Shown in pieces: positions 25,713 to 34,591 of a stretch of 64,000 nt of DNA. The stretch's first letter is position 1. Every line of letters begins with the position of its first letter. The position numbers and the translations under genes are program-made. Under the pieces are notes generated by a model, which saw only the letters and a program-made list of their open reading frames with translations, had not been told where the DNA came from and searched no databases. Source of the stretch: Cryobacterium sp. PAMC25264 (GTDB lineage: Bacteria > Actinomycetota > Actinomycetes > Actinomycetales > Microbacteriaceae); NCBI RefSeq assembly GCF_019443325.1, contig NZ_CP080383.1, positions 3,782,001 to 3,846,000 on the forward strand, in the 5' to 3' direction.

Positions 25713-26642
25713 ATGCTCGATGTGCGTCGCCTGATCCTGCTCCGCGAGCTGTCCATCCGCGGCACCATCGCCGCCGTCGCCGAGGCCATGCTGCTCAGCC
25801 CGTCGGCCGTGTCGCAGCAACTCAGCCAGCTGGAGAAGGAGGCCGGGGCGCAGCTCACCCGTAAGGCCGGGCGTCGCTTGCGGCTCACCCCGCAGGGCGA
25901 GCTGTTGGTGGCATCGGCCGGGGAGGTGCTCGACACCCTGGAGCGGGCGGAGGCGGCGCTGCGCACCTCGCACACGACAGTGCGCGGAACCGTGCGGGTA
26001 GCGGTCTTCCAGTCCGCGGCGCTGGCGCTCATGCCCGCGGCCCTGGCGATGATGACCCGGCAGCACCCCGATGTGCGGGTGGAGATGGTGCAGCGGGAAC
26101 CCGAGCAGGCCCTGCACGAGACCTGGGCCCGCGACTTCGACCTGGTCATCGCCGAGCAGTACCCCGCGCACTCGACGCCGTGGCTGCCGGGTCTGCACCG
26201 GCGCGAGCTGACGACCGACGCCATCCATCTGGCGCTGCCGGCCACGGATGCCGCACTCTGGCCGGTCGGCTCGCTGGCCGAAGCGGGGCGGCTGGCGTGG
26301 GTGATGGAACCGCGCGGCACGGCCTCCCGGCACTTCGCCGAGCAGCTCTGTCGCAGCGCCGGTTTCGAACCCGACGTGCGCTACGAGACCGCAGACCTGC
26401 AGGCGCAGATCCGGTTGATCGAGTCGGGCAACGCCGTGGGCCTGATGCCCGACCTGGTCTGGACCGGGCGCAGCACCACCTGCCGGCTCGAGCGGCTGCC
26501 CGGCGACCCACGTCGTACGATCTTCACGGCCCAACGCGAGGCCGGGTTGGAGGCGCCGGCGTTGCGGGCGTTCCGGGAGATGCTGGCGGGTACGGCCGAA
26601 CTGCAGGCCGGTAGCGGTCGGGGAGACCCGGCCGGCGGTTAG
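25713..26642 (+). CDS. LysR-family transcriptional regulator
   Basis: A 309-residue regulator. Its N-terminal winged HTH reads MLDVRRLILLRELSIRGTIA, then a recognition helix with LLSPSAVSQQLSQLEKEAGA. A periplasmic-binding-protein-like effector domain follows (about 90-295). The ATG at 25713 has GGAGG at proper spacing; an in-frame ATG 18 bp upstream lacks a ribosome site. It is divergent from putA (131 bp between starts), which makes it the probable regulator of proline catabolism. The 3' end overlaps the convergent DUF4229 gene by 4 bp. Confidence 0.9.
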   Translation: MLDVRRLILLRELSIRGTIAAVAEAMLLSPSAVSQQLSQLEKEAGAQLTRKAGRRLRLTPQGELLVASAGEVLDTLERAEAALRTSHTTVRGTVRVAVFQSAALALMPAALAMMTRQHPDVRVEMVQREPEQALHETWARDFDLVIAEQYPAHSTPWLPGLHRRELTTDAIHLALPATDAALWPVGSLAEAGRLAWVMEPRGTASRHFAEQLCRSAGFEPDVRYETADLQAQIRLIESGNAVGLMPDLVWTGRSTTCRLERLPGDPRRTIFTAQREAGLEAPALRAFREMLAGTAELQAGSGRGDPAGG

Positions 26643-27001
26643 GCCAGGTTGGAGCGCTGGTCGGTGGGCGGCTGGTCCGGGAGCTCCTGCTCGGCTCGCG
26701 CCTGCTGCTCGCTCTCCTGCACGCGTTCCTGCTCGGACTCGGCCCGGTCGACCGCGGCGTCCTCGGATTCGGCATCGGGGTGCACGGGTTCCTGTGCGCG
26801 GTGCCGCACCTCGTAGAGGTCGCGGGCGACGCTGTTGCGCGGGTTGCGCAGGAAGATATACGACAGGCACAGGCCGATGATCGCGGCCAGAACGGCGGCC
26901 AACCAGCCCTCGATTCCCAGCACGAGCAGGATCACGAACGGCACCGCGAACATCAGGACGCGGAGCACGGTGAACAACACCCAGGCTGGAACAGCTTTCA
27001 T
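26639..27001 (-). CDS. DUF4229-family small membrane protein
   Basis: A 120-residue protein. Two TM segments (about 5-30 and 32-50) are followed by FLRNPRNSVARDLYEVRHR, a motif I associate with DUF4229. The charged tail is rich in Glu and Gln (SEDAAVDRAESEQERVQESE). The function is unknown. In Actinobacteria it is commonly found near menaquinone genes, as here (menA upstream, menD downstream), but no role in that pathway is established. Confidence 0.82.
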   Translation of the reverse strand: MKAVPAWVLFTVLRVLMFAVPFVILLVLGIEGWLAAVLAAIIGLCLSYIFLRNPRNSVARDLYEVRHRAQEPVHPDAESEDAAVDRAESEQERVQESEQQARAEQELPDQPPTDQRSNLA

Positions 27002-27071
27002 GAATCCAGCTTAGAACGTGCTCCTGACCGGCACTCACCGATCTCTCGGGCGACCGGCCTACAATTGGGGC

Positions 27072-27509
27072 ATGTTCCGCCTGTTGTTCGGCCTCGGAGT
27101 CGTCGTCGTCATTCTCACCATCTATGCGCTGGTGGATTGCGCGGTGTTCGACCGCAATCGCATACGCGGTCTTCCACGCTGGGTGTGGGTCTTCGTCATA
27201 GTCCTCATCCCGGTGATCGGTGCCGTACTGTGGCTGCTGATCGGCCGCGGACGCCGCAGCAGCGCGGCGGGCCCAGGCGCCCGGGTGACGCGCTCGATGG
27301 CTCCGGACGACGACCCCGACTTCCTGCGCGGCCTGGACCGCGCGAAGGACCAGGAACAGCGCATCCGCGACCTCGAGCAGGAGCTCGCCGACTTCGACAA
27401 GATGGACCCGCCCGCCGCCGGGCCGGCCTCGCACCCCGGCACCGCCGGGGTCGACCCGAAGAACACCGACCCCAGTGACGGTGACCAGCCGGGCCGACGG
27501 GATGCCTGA
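27072..27509 (+). CDS. Small membrane protein with a phospholipase D nuclease N-terminal (PLDc_N) domain
   Basis: A 145-residue protein. Two TM segments begin [20 protein letters not shown] and [20 protein letters not shown], with LIGRGRR after the second; this is the PLDc_N signature. The cytoplasmic tail is charged and contains a predicted coiled coil ([17 protein letters not shown]). No phospholipase catalytic HKD motif is present. It overlaps the likely start of menD, so it is probably co-transcribed with it. The ATG at 27072 follows a GGGG element. Confidence 0.8.
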   Translation: MFRLLFGLGVVVVILTIYALVDCAVFDRNRIRGLPRWVWVFVIVLIPVIGAVLWLLIGRGRRSSAAGPGARVTRSMAPDDDPDFLRGLDRAKDQEQRIRDLEQELADFDKMDPPAAGPASHPGTAGVDPKNTDPSDGDQPGRRDA

Positions 27510-29379
27510 GGCGGCAGCTCAGACCGGATCGACACCCGAGGCGCCCGCCACCCTGCCGGCTGAGGCCGCACCGCGTTTGGCGCCTGTTGCGCCCAGCGGT
27601 AGCCCGGCGACCGACTTCAGCGTGGCCCTGCTGGCCGAGTTCGTGCGCCTGGGCGTGAGTGATCTCGTGCTCAGCCCCGGATCGCGCTCGCAGGCCCTGG
27701 CTCTGGCCGCCGCAGAGTTCGAGCGGCTCGGCCTGCTGCGTCTGCACGTGCGGATCGACGAGCGCGGCGCCGGCTTCCTGGCGCTCGGGCTCGCGATCGA
27801 GAGCGGACGCCCGGCGCTCGTGGTCTGCACCTCCGGCACCGCCGTGGCCAACCTGCACCCCGCCGTGCTCGAGGCGCACCACTCAATGGTGCCGATGATC
27901 CTGCTCACGGCGGACCGGCCCGGCGAGCTCCGCGGCATCCGATCGAATCAGACCACCGTGCAGCCCGGCATCTTCGCGGGCGCCGTGCGGCTGAGCGACG
28001 ACGTGGACGCCCCCGACGGCAGCGCCGGCGAGGGCGAGATCGCCGTGCGCCTGGCCGGCCGGGCGTACAGGGTGTCCCTCGGCACCGACACGCTCAACCC
28101 CGGAGCGGTGCACCTGAACCTGGCGTTCCGGGAGCCGTTGTCGGCCGCGGTCGAGCTCGCGGTTGCCGGTCCGGAGGCTGACCTCGCCGGGGCCCTCGAC
28201 GGCGCCGGCCTCGCCGATACCACTGAGGCAACCGCCTCCGACGACCTCGCCGATTATGCCGACCTCGTCGCCCACGCTGACGAGGCTGGGGGTGCCGGCG
28301 CAGTCATCGCCGCATCCGTGCTGCTCGAAGCCGGGCCCCGCACCGTCGTGGTAGCCGGCGCCGGTGCCGGGCCGGCGGCGGAAGAACTCGCCCGCACGGC
28401 CGGTTGGCCGCTGCTGGCCGAGGTGTCCAGCGGCTCACGGTTCGGGCCCAACCTCGTGGTGGCCTACCGGGAGCTGATCCGCGACGCCGATTTCGGCGGC
28501 CAGGTGCAACGCGTGATCGTCTTCGGCCACCCCACCCTGAGTCGCGAGGTGCCGACGCTTGTGCAGCGAGACGGGGTGGAGACCGTCGTCGTGGCTCCGG
28601 CCGGAGCCGAGCGGTACAACCCGGGCCACCGGGTGTCCAGCTTCGCCCGCACCGCCACGGCCTCGGCCGCTGCCGTCACCGCGGCGGGAACCCGCGACGC
28701 ACGCGCCTGGACGGGCCGCTGGGTGATGACGAGCCGGGCCATCCTGGCCGCCGACACGCAGCTGGATACGCCCGCCTTCGGAACGCACGGCATGACCAAG
28801 GCCGAGTTCGCGGCCATGAAGGCCCCGGTGACCCGGGCTATGCTCGCCGACGCGGTGTGGCGGGCCTCCTGGCCGCACGACCGGCTGGTGCTGGGCGCGT
28901 CCCGGCTGATCCGCGAGCTGGACACCCGGGTCACGGGCAAGAAGATCCCCGTGCACGCCAACCGCGGCCTGGCCGGCATCGACGGCACCGTCGCCACGGC
29001 CGTGGGTATCGCGCTGGCCAGCCAGGCGGGTGAGCATCCGCTCTCGAGCGGCACGACCCGGCTGCTGGTGGGCGATGTGACCCTGTTGCACGACGCCGGG
29101 TCGCTGCTCATCGCGCCCGGGGAGACGCGCCCGCGGGTGCAGGTGGTCGTGGGCAACGACGGCGGCGGCACCATCTTCGACGGCCTCGAGGTGGCCGCAA
29201 CGGCCAACCCCACGGCCGTGGACCGGGTGCTCTTCACCCCGCAGCAGGTGGACCTTCAGTCCCTGGCGGCCGCCTACGGCTGGTCCTACGTGCGCGCCGC
29301 CACCCGCAGTGCCCTTGAGACCGCCCTCACGGCGCCGGTCGCGGGCCCCACCCTCGTCGAGGTCCCCCTCCAGCGCTAG
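27502..29379 (+). CDS. menD: 2-Succinyl-5-enolpyruvyl-6-hydroxy-3-cyclohexene-1-carboxylate synthase
   Basis: A ThDP-dependent enzyme of 625 residues from the ATG at 27502; a GTG at 27475 in the same frame is an alternative start. N-terminal motifs are [34 protein letters not shown] and [20 protein letters not shown]. The ThDP-binding part is near [19 protein letters not shown] and [13 protein letters not shown], then [12 protein letters not shown]. It adds the succinic semialdehyde unit from 2-oxoglutarate to isochorismate. It overlaps the PLDc_N gene by 8 bp. A palindrome follows 8 bp after the stop. Confidence 0.95.
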   Translation: MPEAAAQTGSTPEAPATLPAEAAPRLAPVAPSGSPATDFSVALLAEFVRLGVSDLVLSPGSRSQALALAAAEFERLGLLRLHVRIDERGAGFLALGLAIESGRPALVVCTSGTAVANLHPAVLEAHHSMVPMILLTADRPGELRGIRSNQTTVQPGIFAGAVRLSDDVDAPDGSAGEGEIAVRLAGRAYRVSLGTDTLNPGAVHLNLAFREPLSAAVELAVAGPEADLAGALDGAGLADTTEATASDDLADYADLVAHADEAGGAGAVIAASVLLEAGPRTVVVAGAGAGPAAEELARTAGWPLLAEVSSGSRFGPNLVVAYRELIRDADFGGQVQRVIVFGHPTLSREVPTLVQRDGVETVVVAPAGAERYNPGHRVSSFARTATASAAAVTAAGTRDARAWTGRWVMTSRAILAADTQLDTPAFGTHGMTKAEFAAMKAPVTRAMLADAVWRASWPHDRLVLGASRLIRELDTRVTGKKIPVHANRGLAGIDGTVATAVGIALASQAGEHPLSSGTTRLLVGDVTLLHDAGSLLIAPGETRPRVQVVVGNDGGGTIFDGLEVAATANPTAVDRVLFTPQQVDLQSLAAAYGWSYVRAATRSALETALTAPVAGPTLVEVPLQR

Positions 29380-29387
29380 CGCCCCCA

Positions 29388-29450
29388 CCGCGAGCTGTGA
29401 GAAAAGCCCCAGAATTCGGGAAATTTCGGGGCTTTACTCACAGTTCGCGG
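29388..29450. repeat. Palindrome family A, copy 2 (3' of menD)
   Basis: CCGCGAGCTGTGAG and CTCACAGTTCGCGG form the outer arms, with one mismatch. The inner part AAAAGCCCC pairs with GGGGCTTT, and GAATTC lies near the centre. It begins 8 bp after the menD stop and directly abuts the allophanate hydrolase remnant. Confidence 0.92.
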
Positions 29451-29451
29451 A

Positions 29452-29780
29452 TGGTTAGACGACTCTCTCGAGGAGGGCGGCCTGGTCGCCGCCACCACCA
29501 GGTCGGCTACAGCCTCTTCGCCCTCGATACCGTGCCGCCCAAGCCCGACCTGGTGCGCGTGGCCGAGGGGAAGGGGGCACCGATCGAGGTCGAACTCCGG
29601 GCGCTGGACGCGGCATCCTTTGGCCGGTTTGTGGCCGCGCTGCCGCAGCCGATGGTCATCGGGCGAGTGGCGCTGGCCGACGGCAGCCAGGTGGAGGGGT
29701 TCCTCTGCGAGCCGATGAGCGCCGCTGGTGCCGCCGACATCACGGCCACCGGCGGCTGTCGGGCACACCTGGCCGGCTGA
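29452..29780 (+). pseudogene. Allophanate hydrolase C-terminal remnant, 5'-truncated and frameshifted
   Basis: The frame ending at 29780 encodes YSLFALDTVPPKPDLVRV, then IEVELRALDAASFGRFVAAL, GFLCEPMSAAGAADITATGG and a final CRAHLAG. This is the C-terminal domain of allophanate hydrolase (AtzF/DUR1,2 type), which normally ends GGWRAYL; the Trp is Cys here. Upstream homology (LEEGGLVAATTRSA) lies in a different frame and joins near 29507, so one base is missing. The whole amidase domain is absent: the sequence starts right after palindrome copy 2. It is a decayed gene fragment. Confidence 0.8.
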
Positions 29781-29788
29781 GCGCCGGC

Positions 29789-29820
29789 GACTGTTGCCCG
29801 CGCGGACAATTGCGCCCGTT
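29789..29820. repeat. Palindrome family B, left half of a copy split by the IS3 element
   Basis: GACTGTTGCCCGCGCGGACA, then ATTGCGCCCG, parallels the left arm of the intact copy at 22002. The complementary right half is at 31383-31414, on the other side of the insertion sequence. Confidence 0.75.
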
Positions 29821-29900
29821 ATGCCCTGAGTGTCAGCCTGTGGTGAGACAAATCATCGTTTCATCACGGGCCGGCTGAGGGCGGGGAAGAGGACATCCAA

Positions 29901-30350
29901 ATGGAAATGTCAGAAGTCCAAACCCGGCTTACTCGGAAGCATCATTTCACGTCTGCTGAGCGCCTCGCGATTCTTGCGCAGTGGGAGCAGTACGCGTCGA
30001 CGGGCGCGGAGATCGGCGCGAAGTCCGCGTTCTGTCGCCGAGTCGGCATCGACGTTAGGTCGCTGTCGCGGTGGAGTCAGGAGAAGCGGCAGGGCCTGCT
30101 GGTCGAGACGGAACAGCGGCAGACTAAGTACGTGTTGACGAAACAGGAACGGATCGAATTTCTGCGATTGCAGAAGGAAAACGCGATCCTCAAAGCCCAG
30201 TTGGAGCAGTCCGAGAGCGCGGTGGAAGTGTTGGGAAAAGCCTCAGAGCTCTTGTCCGCGCTGGCCAAGAGCTCACAAATCCGCACCCCGCCGCTGCCGG
30301 ACGAGCCAGCGATCCCGGCCGCGTTTCGGAAGCCGAAACCCACCGAGTAG
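29901..30350 (+). CDS. IS3-family transposase OrfA (HTH and leucine zipper subunit)
   Basis: A 149-residue protein. The N-terminal HTH starts around HHFTSAERLAILAQWEQYAS and continues through CRRVGIDVRSLSRWSQEK. A coiled-coil/leucine-zipper part follows (about residues 85-125, LTKQERIEFLRLQKENAILK). OrfA gives DNA binding and multimerisation and is joined to OrfB by -1 frameshifting in many IS3 elements. The OrfB frame is open upstream into the end of orfA, which allows this. The ATG at 29901 has GAAGAGGA upstream. Confidence 0.9.
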   Translation: MEMSEVQTRLTRKHHFTSAERLAILAQWEQYASTGAEIGAKSAFCRRVGIDVRSLSRWSQEKRQGLLVETEQRQTKYVLTKQERIEFLRLQKENAILKAQLEQSESAVEVLGKASELLSALAKSSQIRTPPLPDEPAIPAAFRKPKPTE

Positions 30351-30379
30351 CGTTCGAAACAGTCGTCGACCTGACTGCG

Positions 30380-31372
30380 GTGGGGATGCCGGTGGTGCGG
30401 GCCTGCGCGTTGGTCGGCTACTCGCGGGCATCGTTCTATCGGCACCGCAGCCCCCGCGCCCGCCTGGCCGCGCCGATCCCGCAGAAGGACCGGCACCAGC
30501 CGGCCACGCTCTCCACTGCGGAGAGCGCGCAGATCCTGGCGCTGATCAACACCCCTGAGTATGAGGGCTTCTCGATCTGCCAAGCCTTTTACCGGGCCTG
30601 GGATGCGGGTGTTTACCTGGCGTCGAAGTCTTCCTGGTACCGCGTCGCCCGCGCGGCCGGGCAGGTCCACGAGCGCCGCCGGCAGGCTGAGGGGTCGCCG
30701 AAGAAGATCCCCGAGCTGGTCGCGACCGCCCCGTCACAGGTGTGGTCCTGGGACATCACCAAGCTCAAGACCACGATCCGGGGCCGCTACTTCCACCTCT
30801 ACGTGATCATGGACATCTACTCGCGTCGCGTCGTGGGCTGGCGGCTGGAGGCCTACGAGGATGGTGACCTCGCCGAAGAACTGATCCAAGAAGCGGTCAC
30901 CGCGAACCACGGCGTCGCGCCGAACTCTCTGCACTCGGATAACGGTGCTGCGATGGTGAGCACACCGGTGTCCTTACTGCTGGAGAAACTCGGCGTCGAT
31001 AAGTCCTTCTCCCGGCCCAAAGTCTCCAACGACAACCCCTACAGCGAAGCGTTATTCAAGACCGCGAAATACGATCTCGCGTTCCCTGAGATCTTCGACA
31101 CGACCGATGACGCCCGCGCCTACTTCGACTGGTTCTTCCACGAATACAACCAGAACCACCGCCACTCCGGCATCGCCTGGAACACCCCCAACGACGTTCA
31201 CTACGGCCGCACCGACCGAGTGACCCGCCGCAGAAGCCAAGTCCTCAACACCGCATTCCGAACGCATCCAGAACGCTACGCCCAACACCCCAAGCCCCCG
31301 GCCCTACCGGGCCGGGTATGCATCAACGACCCCCGCCAAAAACCCAAACCCAACCTGTCTCAAACAGGTTGA
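30380..31372 (+). CDS. IS3-family transposase OrfB (DDE integrase)
   Basis: 330 residues from the GTG at 30380. An HTH_21-type segment (residues about 60-100) is followed by an rve integrase core. The DDE triad is visible: Asp in WSWDITKLK, Asp in LHSDNGAAMV, and Glu in SNDNPYSEALFKTAKYD. The C-terminal part has HRHSGIAWNTPNDVHYG. The stop lies in the right terminal inverted repeat. It looks intact. It is expressed either alone or as an OrfAB fusion by -1 frameshift from the overlapping frame. Confidence 0.93.
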   Translation: MGMPVVRACALVGYSRASFYRHRSPRARLAAPIPQKDRHQPATLSTAESAQILALINTPEYEGFSICQAFYRAWDAGVYLASKSSWYRVARAAGQVHERRRQAEGSPKKIPELVATAPSQVWSWDITKLKTTIRGRYFHLYVIMDIYSRRVVGWRLEAYEDGDLAEELIQEAVTANHGVAPNSLHSDNGAAMVSTPVSLLLEKLGVDKSFSRPKVSNDNPYSEALFKTAKYDLAFPEIFDTTDDARAYFDWFFHEYNQNHRHSGIAWNTPNDVHYGRTDRVTRRRSQVLNTAFRTHPERYAQHPKPPALPGRVCINDPRQKPKPNLSQTG

Positions 31373-31382
31373 CAAATACCGC

Positions 31383-31414
31383 GTACCGGGCGCATTTGTC
31401 CGGAGCGGGCACTT
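31383..31414. repeat. Palindrome family B, right half of the split copy
   Basis: ACCGGGCGCATTTGTCCGGA followed by GCGGGCACTT matches the reverse complement of the left half at 29789-29820 with a few mismatches. It shows where the IS3 element landed. Confidence 0.72.
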
Positions 31415-31448
31415 ACCGGGGTGCGAGGTCGCGTGGCGCGAGCCGGCT

Positions 31449-32681
31449 CTAGCCGAACGCCTCCACCACGGGGCGGAACTTCATCTTGGTCTCGGCCAGC
31501 TCGCGGTCGGGGTCGGAGTCCAGCACGATGCCGCAGCCGGCGTACGCGGTGACGTCCCCGGCCGGGGTGACCTGCGCGCAGCGCAGCGCGATGGCCCACT
31601 CGCCGTCGCCGTCGGCGCCCACCCAGCCCACCGGACCGGCGTAGCGGCCGCGGTCGAAGGGCTCAAGCTCGCGGATGAGCGCGAGCGCGTCCTGCGTCGG
31701 GGTGCCGGCCACCGCGGCGGTCGGGTGCATTGCCGCAATGAGGTCGAGCGAGGTGGACCCGTCGCTCAGGGTGCCCTCGACGTCGGTGGCCAGGTGCCAG
31801 AGGTTGGGCAGCTTGACCGTGAACGGGATCTCGCTCGTGGTGAGCACCGAGGTGTGCGGGCGGAGCGCGGCCAGCACGCTCTGCACGGCGAACTCGTGCT
31901 CGTCGCCGTCCTTGCTGGAGGTGGCCAGGGTGAGGGCTGCCTCGAGGTCCGCCGCGGCATCCGACCCGCGGGAGATGGTGCCGGCGAGCACCCGGGCATT
32001 GACCTCGTTGTGGTCGGCGCGGATCAGGGTCTCGGGGCTCGAGCCGACGAGGCCGTCGACGGCGTAGGTCCAGCAGTCCGGGTAGCCCAGGGCGAGCTCG
32101 GTCAGCAGTCGGCGCAGGTCGGACTCGGCCGGCAGGTGCCCGACCAGGTCGCGGGCCAGCACGACCTTGCTCAGGTCCCGGTCGCCGATGTGGGTGACGG
32201 CGGCGGAGACGGCAGCGCGGTAGCCGGCCGGCGTCAGCGCACCGGGAAGCAGCGAGATGCGGTACTCGTCGCCGAGCGGCTGCAGTGCCAGCGGGATTTC
32301 AGGGGCGGCCTGTCCGGTGGGCCAGATGCGGGTAACCCAACACTGGCCGTCCTCGCGGCCCACGATCACCTCGGGCACGATCAGCACACTGGTCTGGCTG
32401 GACGAGTCGTCGAAGGCGAAGGTGCCGAACGCGAGCAGGCCGGTGCCGGTGCGCGCCAACGGGTCGGTCACGGTGGCCGCCGCGACGACATCGCGCCAGG
32501 CGGCTGCGGCATCCTGCATGCGGGTAGGGCCGGAGAACTCGAGCCGCAGTGCCGTGCCGATGCCGGCGAGACCCTGGTTGCGGCGCATCCAGAGCAACGG
32601 CGTGCGCTGGTCGAGCAGGAGGATCAATTGGCGAATGTCGGCAATCGGGGACGTTTCAACCGTTAGAGCAGGCGCATTCAC
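31449..32681 (-). CDS. menF: Isochorismate synthase
   Basis: A 410-residue chorismate-binding enzyme. Conserved C-terminal motifs are KVVLARDLVGHLP, NEVNARVLAGTISRG, the Glu in DEHEFAVQSVLAALRPH, MHPTAAVAGTPTQDALALIR and YAGPVGWVGADGDGEWAIALRCAQV. It isomerises chorismate to isochorismate. In this window a menaquinone role (MenF) fits best because menD, menG and a polyprenyl synthase are adjacent; a siderophore EntC role is less likely. The start is GTG at 32681, divergent from menG (72 bp). Confidence 0.92.
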   Translation of the reverse strand: MNAPALTVETSPIADIRQLILLLDQRTPLLWMRRNQGLAGIGTALRLEFSGPTRMQDAAAAWRDVVAAATVTDPLARTGTGLLAFGTFAFDDSSSQTSVLIVPEVIVGREDGQCWVTRIWPTGQAAPEIPLALQPLGDEYRISLLPGALTPAGYRAAVSAAVTHIGDRDLSKVVLARDLVGHLPAESDLRRLLTELALGYPDCWTYAVDGLVGSSPETLIRADHNEVNARVLAGTISRGSDAAADLEAALTLATSSKDGDEHEFAVQSVLAALRPHTSVLTTSEIPFTVKLPNLWHLATDVEGTLSDGSTSLDLIAAMHPTAAVAGTPTQDALALIRELEPFDRGRYAGPVGWVGADGDGEWAIALRCAQVTPAGDVTAYAGCGIVLDSDPDRELAETKMKFRPVVEAFG

Positions 32682-32753
32682 TCGTCTACCCTACGCCTGC
32701 GCCCGGGCACCCGGCCGCGCCGTATCCCAGGCGCCGCAATCTAGACTGGACCG

Positions 32754-33479
32754 GTGAGTAGAGCAGATCTTAATAAGCAGCCAGCGCAGGTCGCCGCCAT
32801 GTTCGATCTGGTCTCGACACACTATGACCGCACGAACGCACTGCTCTCCGTGGGCAACGCCTCGCTGTGGCGTGTCGCGACCACACGGGCCGTGAACCCG
32901 AAGCGTGGCGAGCGCATCCTCGATATCGCCGCGGGAACGGGTACCTCGAGCGTCGCCCTGTCGCACACGGGCGCGCACGTCGTGGCCGCCGATTTCTCCG
33001 AGGGCATGATCAAGGTGGGCCGTGAGCGGCACTCCGGCAACCCGAACGTCGAGTTCGTGCAGGCGGATGCGACGGCGCTGCCGTTCGCGGACGGCGAGTT
33101 CGACGCCGTCACCATCTCCTTCGGCCTGCGCAATGTCGTGGAGCCCAAGAAGGCCATCGCCGAGTTCTACCGCGTCACCAAGCCCGGCGGCCGTGTCGTC
33201 ATCTGCGAGTTCTCCACCCCGCCGTTCACCCCGATCCGGGTGGGCTACTTCGCCTACCTCAACCACGTGATGCCCCGCATCGTGAAGCTGGCCTCCTCCA
33301 ACGCCGAGGCCTACGACTACCTGGGCGAATCGATCGCCGCCTGGCCCGACCAGCCCACGCTCAGCGCCTGGCTGCGTGATGCCGGATACGACGCCGTGGC
33401 CTATCGCAACCTCAGTCTCGGTATCGTGGCTCTGCACCGCGGAATCAAGACGGCCGCTGCAGCGTCCACAACCTCCTGA
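32754..33479 (+). CDS. menG: Demethylmenaquinone methyltransferase
   Basis: A 241-residue class I SAM methyltransferase of the UbiE/MenG type. It has MFDLVSTHYDRTNALLS, the SAM motif ILDIAAGTGTSSVAL (about residues 52-66), ADATALPFADGEFDAVTISF and GLRNVVEPKKAIAEFYRVTK, both UbiE/COQ5 signatures. It methylates demethylmenaquinone to menaquinone. The start is GTG at 32754; the next gene, 31 bp downstream on the same strand, makes the isoprenoid side chain. Confidence 0.95.
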   Translation: MSRADLNKQPAQVAAMFDLVSTHYDRTNALLSVGNASLWRVATTRAVNPKRGERILDIAAGTGTSSVALSHTGAHVVAADFSEGMIKVGRERHSGNPNVEFVQADATALPFADGEFDAVTISFGLRNVVEPKKAIAEFYRVTKPGGRVVICEFSTPPFTPIRVGYFAYLNHVMPRIVKLASSNAEAYDYLGESIAAWPDQPTLSAWLRDAGYDAVAYRNLSLGIVALHRGIKTAAAASTTS

Positions 33480-33510
33480 AACTCCCAGATCCGATCGTTA
33501 GGCTGACAGA

Positions 33511-34581
33511 GTGAAATTGACCGCCCCCGTGGCCCGCCGGAGCCCGTCGGTAACGTCGCAGCTGGGCCTGAGCGATCGGATCTTCTCCACGGCCGCCGAC
33601 CGTGGCCTCGCCGCCAGCATCGAGACCGGACTCGACGACGTGACGACGAGCCTGCTCGGCGAACTCGTCTTCGCCGATGAGATCGCCAACGTCACCAGCC
33701 GATACCTGCTCAACGCCGGCGGCAAGCGCGTGCGCCCGATGCTCGCGCTGCTCACCGCGCACCTGGGCGATGGCACCGTGCCCGACGTCATCCGTGCCGC
33801 CACCGCGATCGAGATCACTCACCTGGCGTCGCTGTACCACGACGACGTCATGGACGACGCCGACAAGCGCCGCGGCGTGCCCAGCGCGCAGGTGGTCTGG
33901 GGAAACTCCATCGCCATCCTGGCCGGTGACCTGCTCTTCTCCCGCGCCAACCAGCTGATGGGCCGGCTCGGCGAACGCGCCGTGCGCCTGCAGGGCGACA
34001 CCTTCGAACGCCTGGTGCTCGGCCAGCTGCACGAGACCGTGGGCCCCGCCGACGACCAGGACCCGATCGACCACTACATCCAGGTGCTCGCCGACAAGAC
34101 CGGGTCGCTCATCGCCGCCGCCGCCCAGTCCGGCATTATCTTCTCCAACGCGCCCGCCGAGTTCGAAGAGCCCGTCGTGCTGTTCGGCGAGCGGATCGGC
34201 GTGGCCTTCCAGCTCATCGACGACGTCCTCGACCTGTCGCCGCAGCCGCAGGAGACCGGCAAGGTGCCCGGCACCGACCTCCGCGCCGGCGTCGCGACGC
34301 TGCCGCTGCTGCGCCTGCGCGAACGCGCCGCAACGGATGCGCGGGCCGCCGACCTCGTCGCCCGCCTCGAGGCCGATGTGATGAACAGCAAGGGCGCCAC
34401 CACCGAGGCCGCCGACTCCGCCATCAGCGCGCTGCGCGAACATGACGTGACCACCCAGACCCTCGCGGAGGCCCACGGTTGGGCCCGTGACGCCGTCGAC
34501 GCCCTCAAGCCCCTGCCGCAAGGCTCGGTCAAGAAGGCGCTCACCCGTTTCGCCGACACCATCGTCGAGCGATCCAGCTAG
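33511..34581 (+). CDS. Long-chain polyprenyl diphosphate synthase (menaquinone side chain)
   Basis: A 356-residue trans-isoprenyl diphosphate synthase. The first Asp-rich motif is DDVMD at 111-115 (YHDDVMDDADKRRG) and the second is FQLIDDVLDLS (about 230-240), with GGKRVRPM upstream. The residues before the first motif (LASLYH) are small, as in long-chain synthases. The product length cannot be read from sequence. Position directly after menG suggests it makes the menaquinone side chain. The start is GTG at 33511. Confidence 0.92.
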   Translation: MKLTAPVARRSPSVTSQLGLSDRIFSTAADRGLAASIETGLDDVTTSLLGELVFADEIANVTSRYLLNAGGKRVRPMLALLTAHLGDGTVPDVIRAATAIEITHLASLYHDDVMDDADKRRGVPSAQVVWGNSIAILAGDLLFSRANQLMGRLGERAVRLQGDTFERLVLGQLHETVGPADDQDPIDHYIQVLADKTGSLIAAAAQSGIIFSNAPAEFEEPVVLFGERIGVAFQLIDDVLDLSPQPQETGKVPGTDLRAGVATLPLLRLRERAATDARAADLVARLEADVMNSKGATTEAADSAISALREHDVTTQTLAEAHGWARDAVDALKPLPQGSVKKALTRFADTIVERSS

Positions 34582-34591
34582 AAAGGCTCCC

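Larger units (their letters stand above)
29831..31374 (+). mobile_element. IS3-family insertion sequence
   Basis: The element is about 1544 bp. The left end TGTCAGCCTGTGGTGAGACA and the right end read inward, TGTCAACCTGTTTGAGACA, form imperfect terminal inverted repeats. It encodes two genes in -1-related frames, OrfA and a DDE OrfB, as usual for IS3. No direct repeat of 3-4 bp was seen at its ends (GAG on the left, AAT on the right). It sits inside a family B palindrome. Confidence 0.92.

Noticed and set aside
27072..27509. Phospholipase D or cardiolipin synthase
   Set aside because: Only the N-terminal membrane domain is present; there is no HKD motif.
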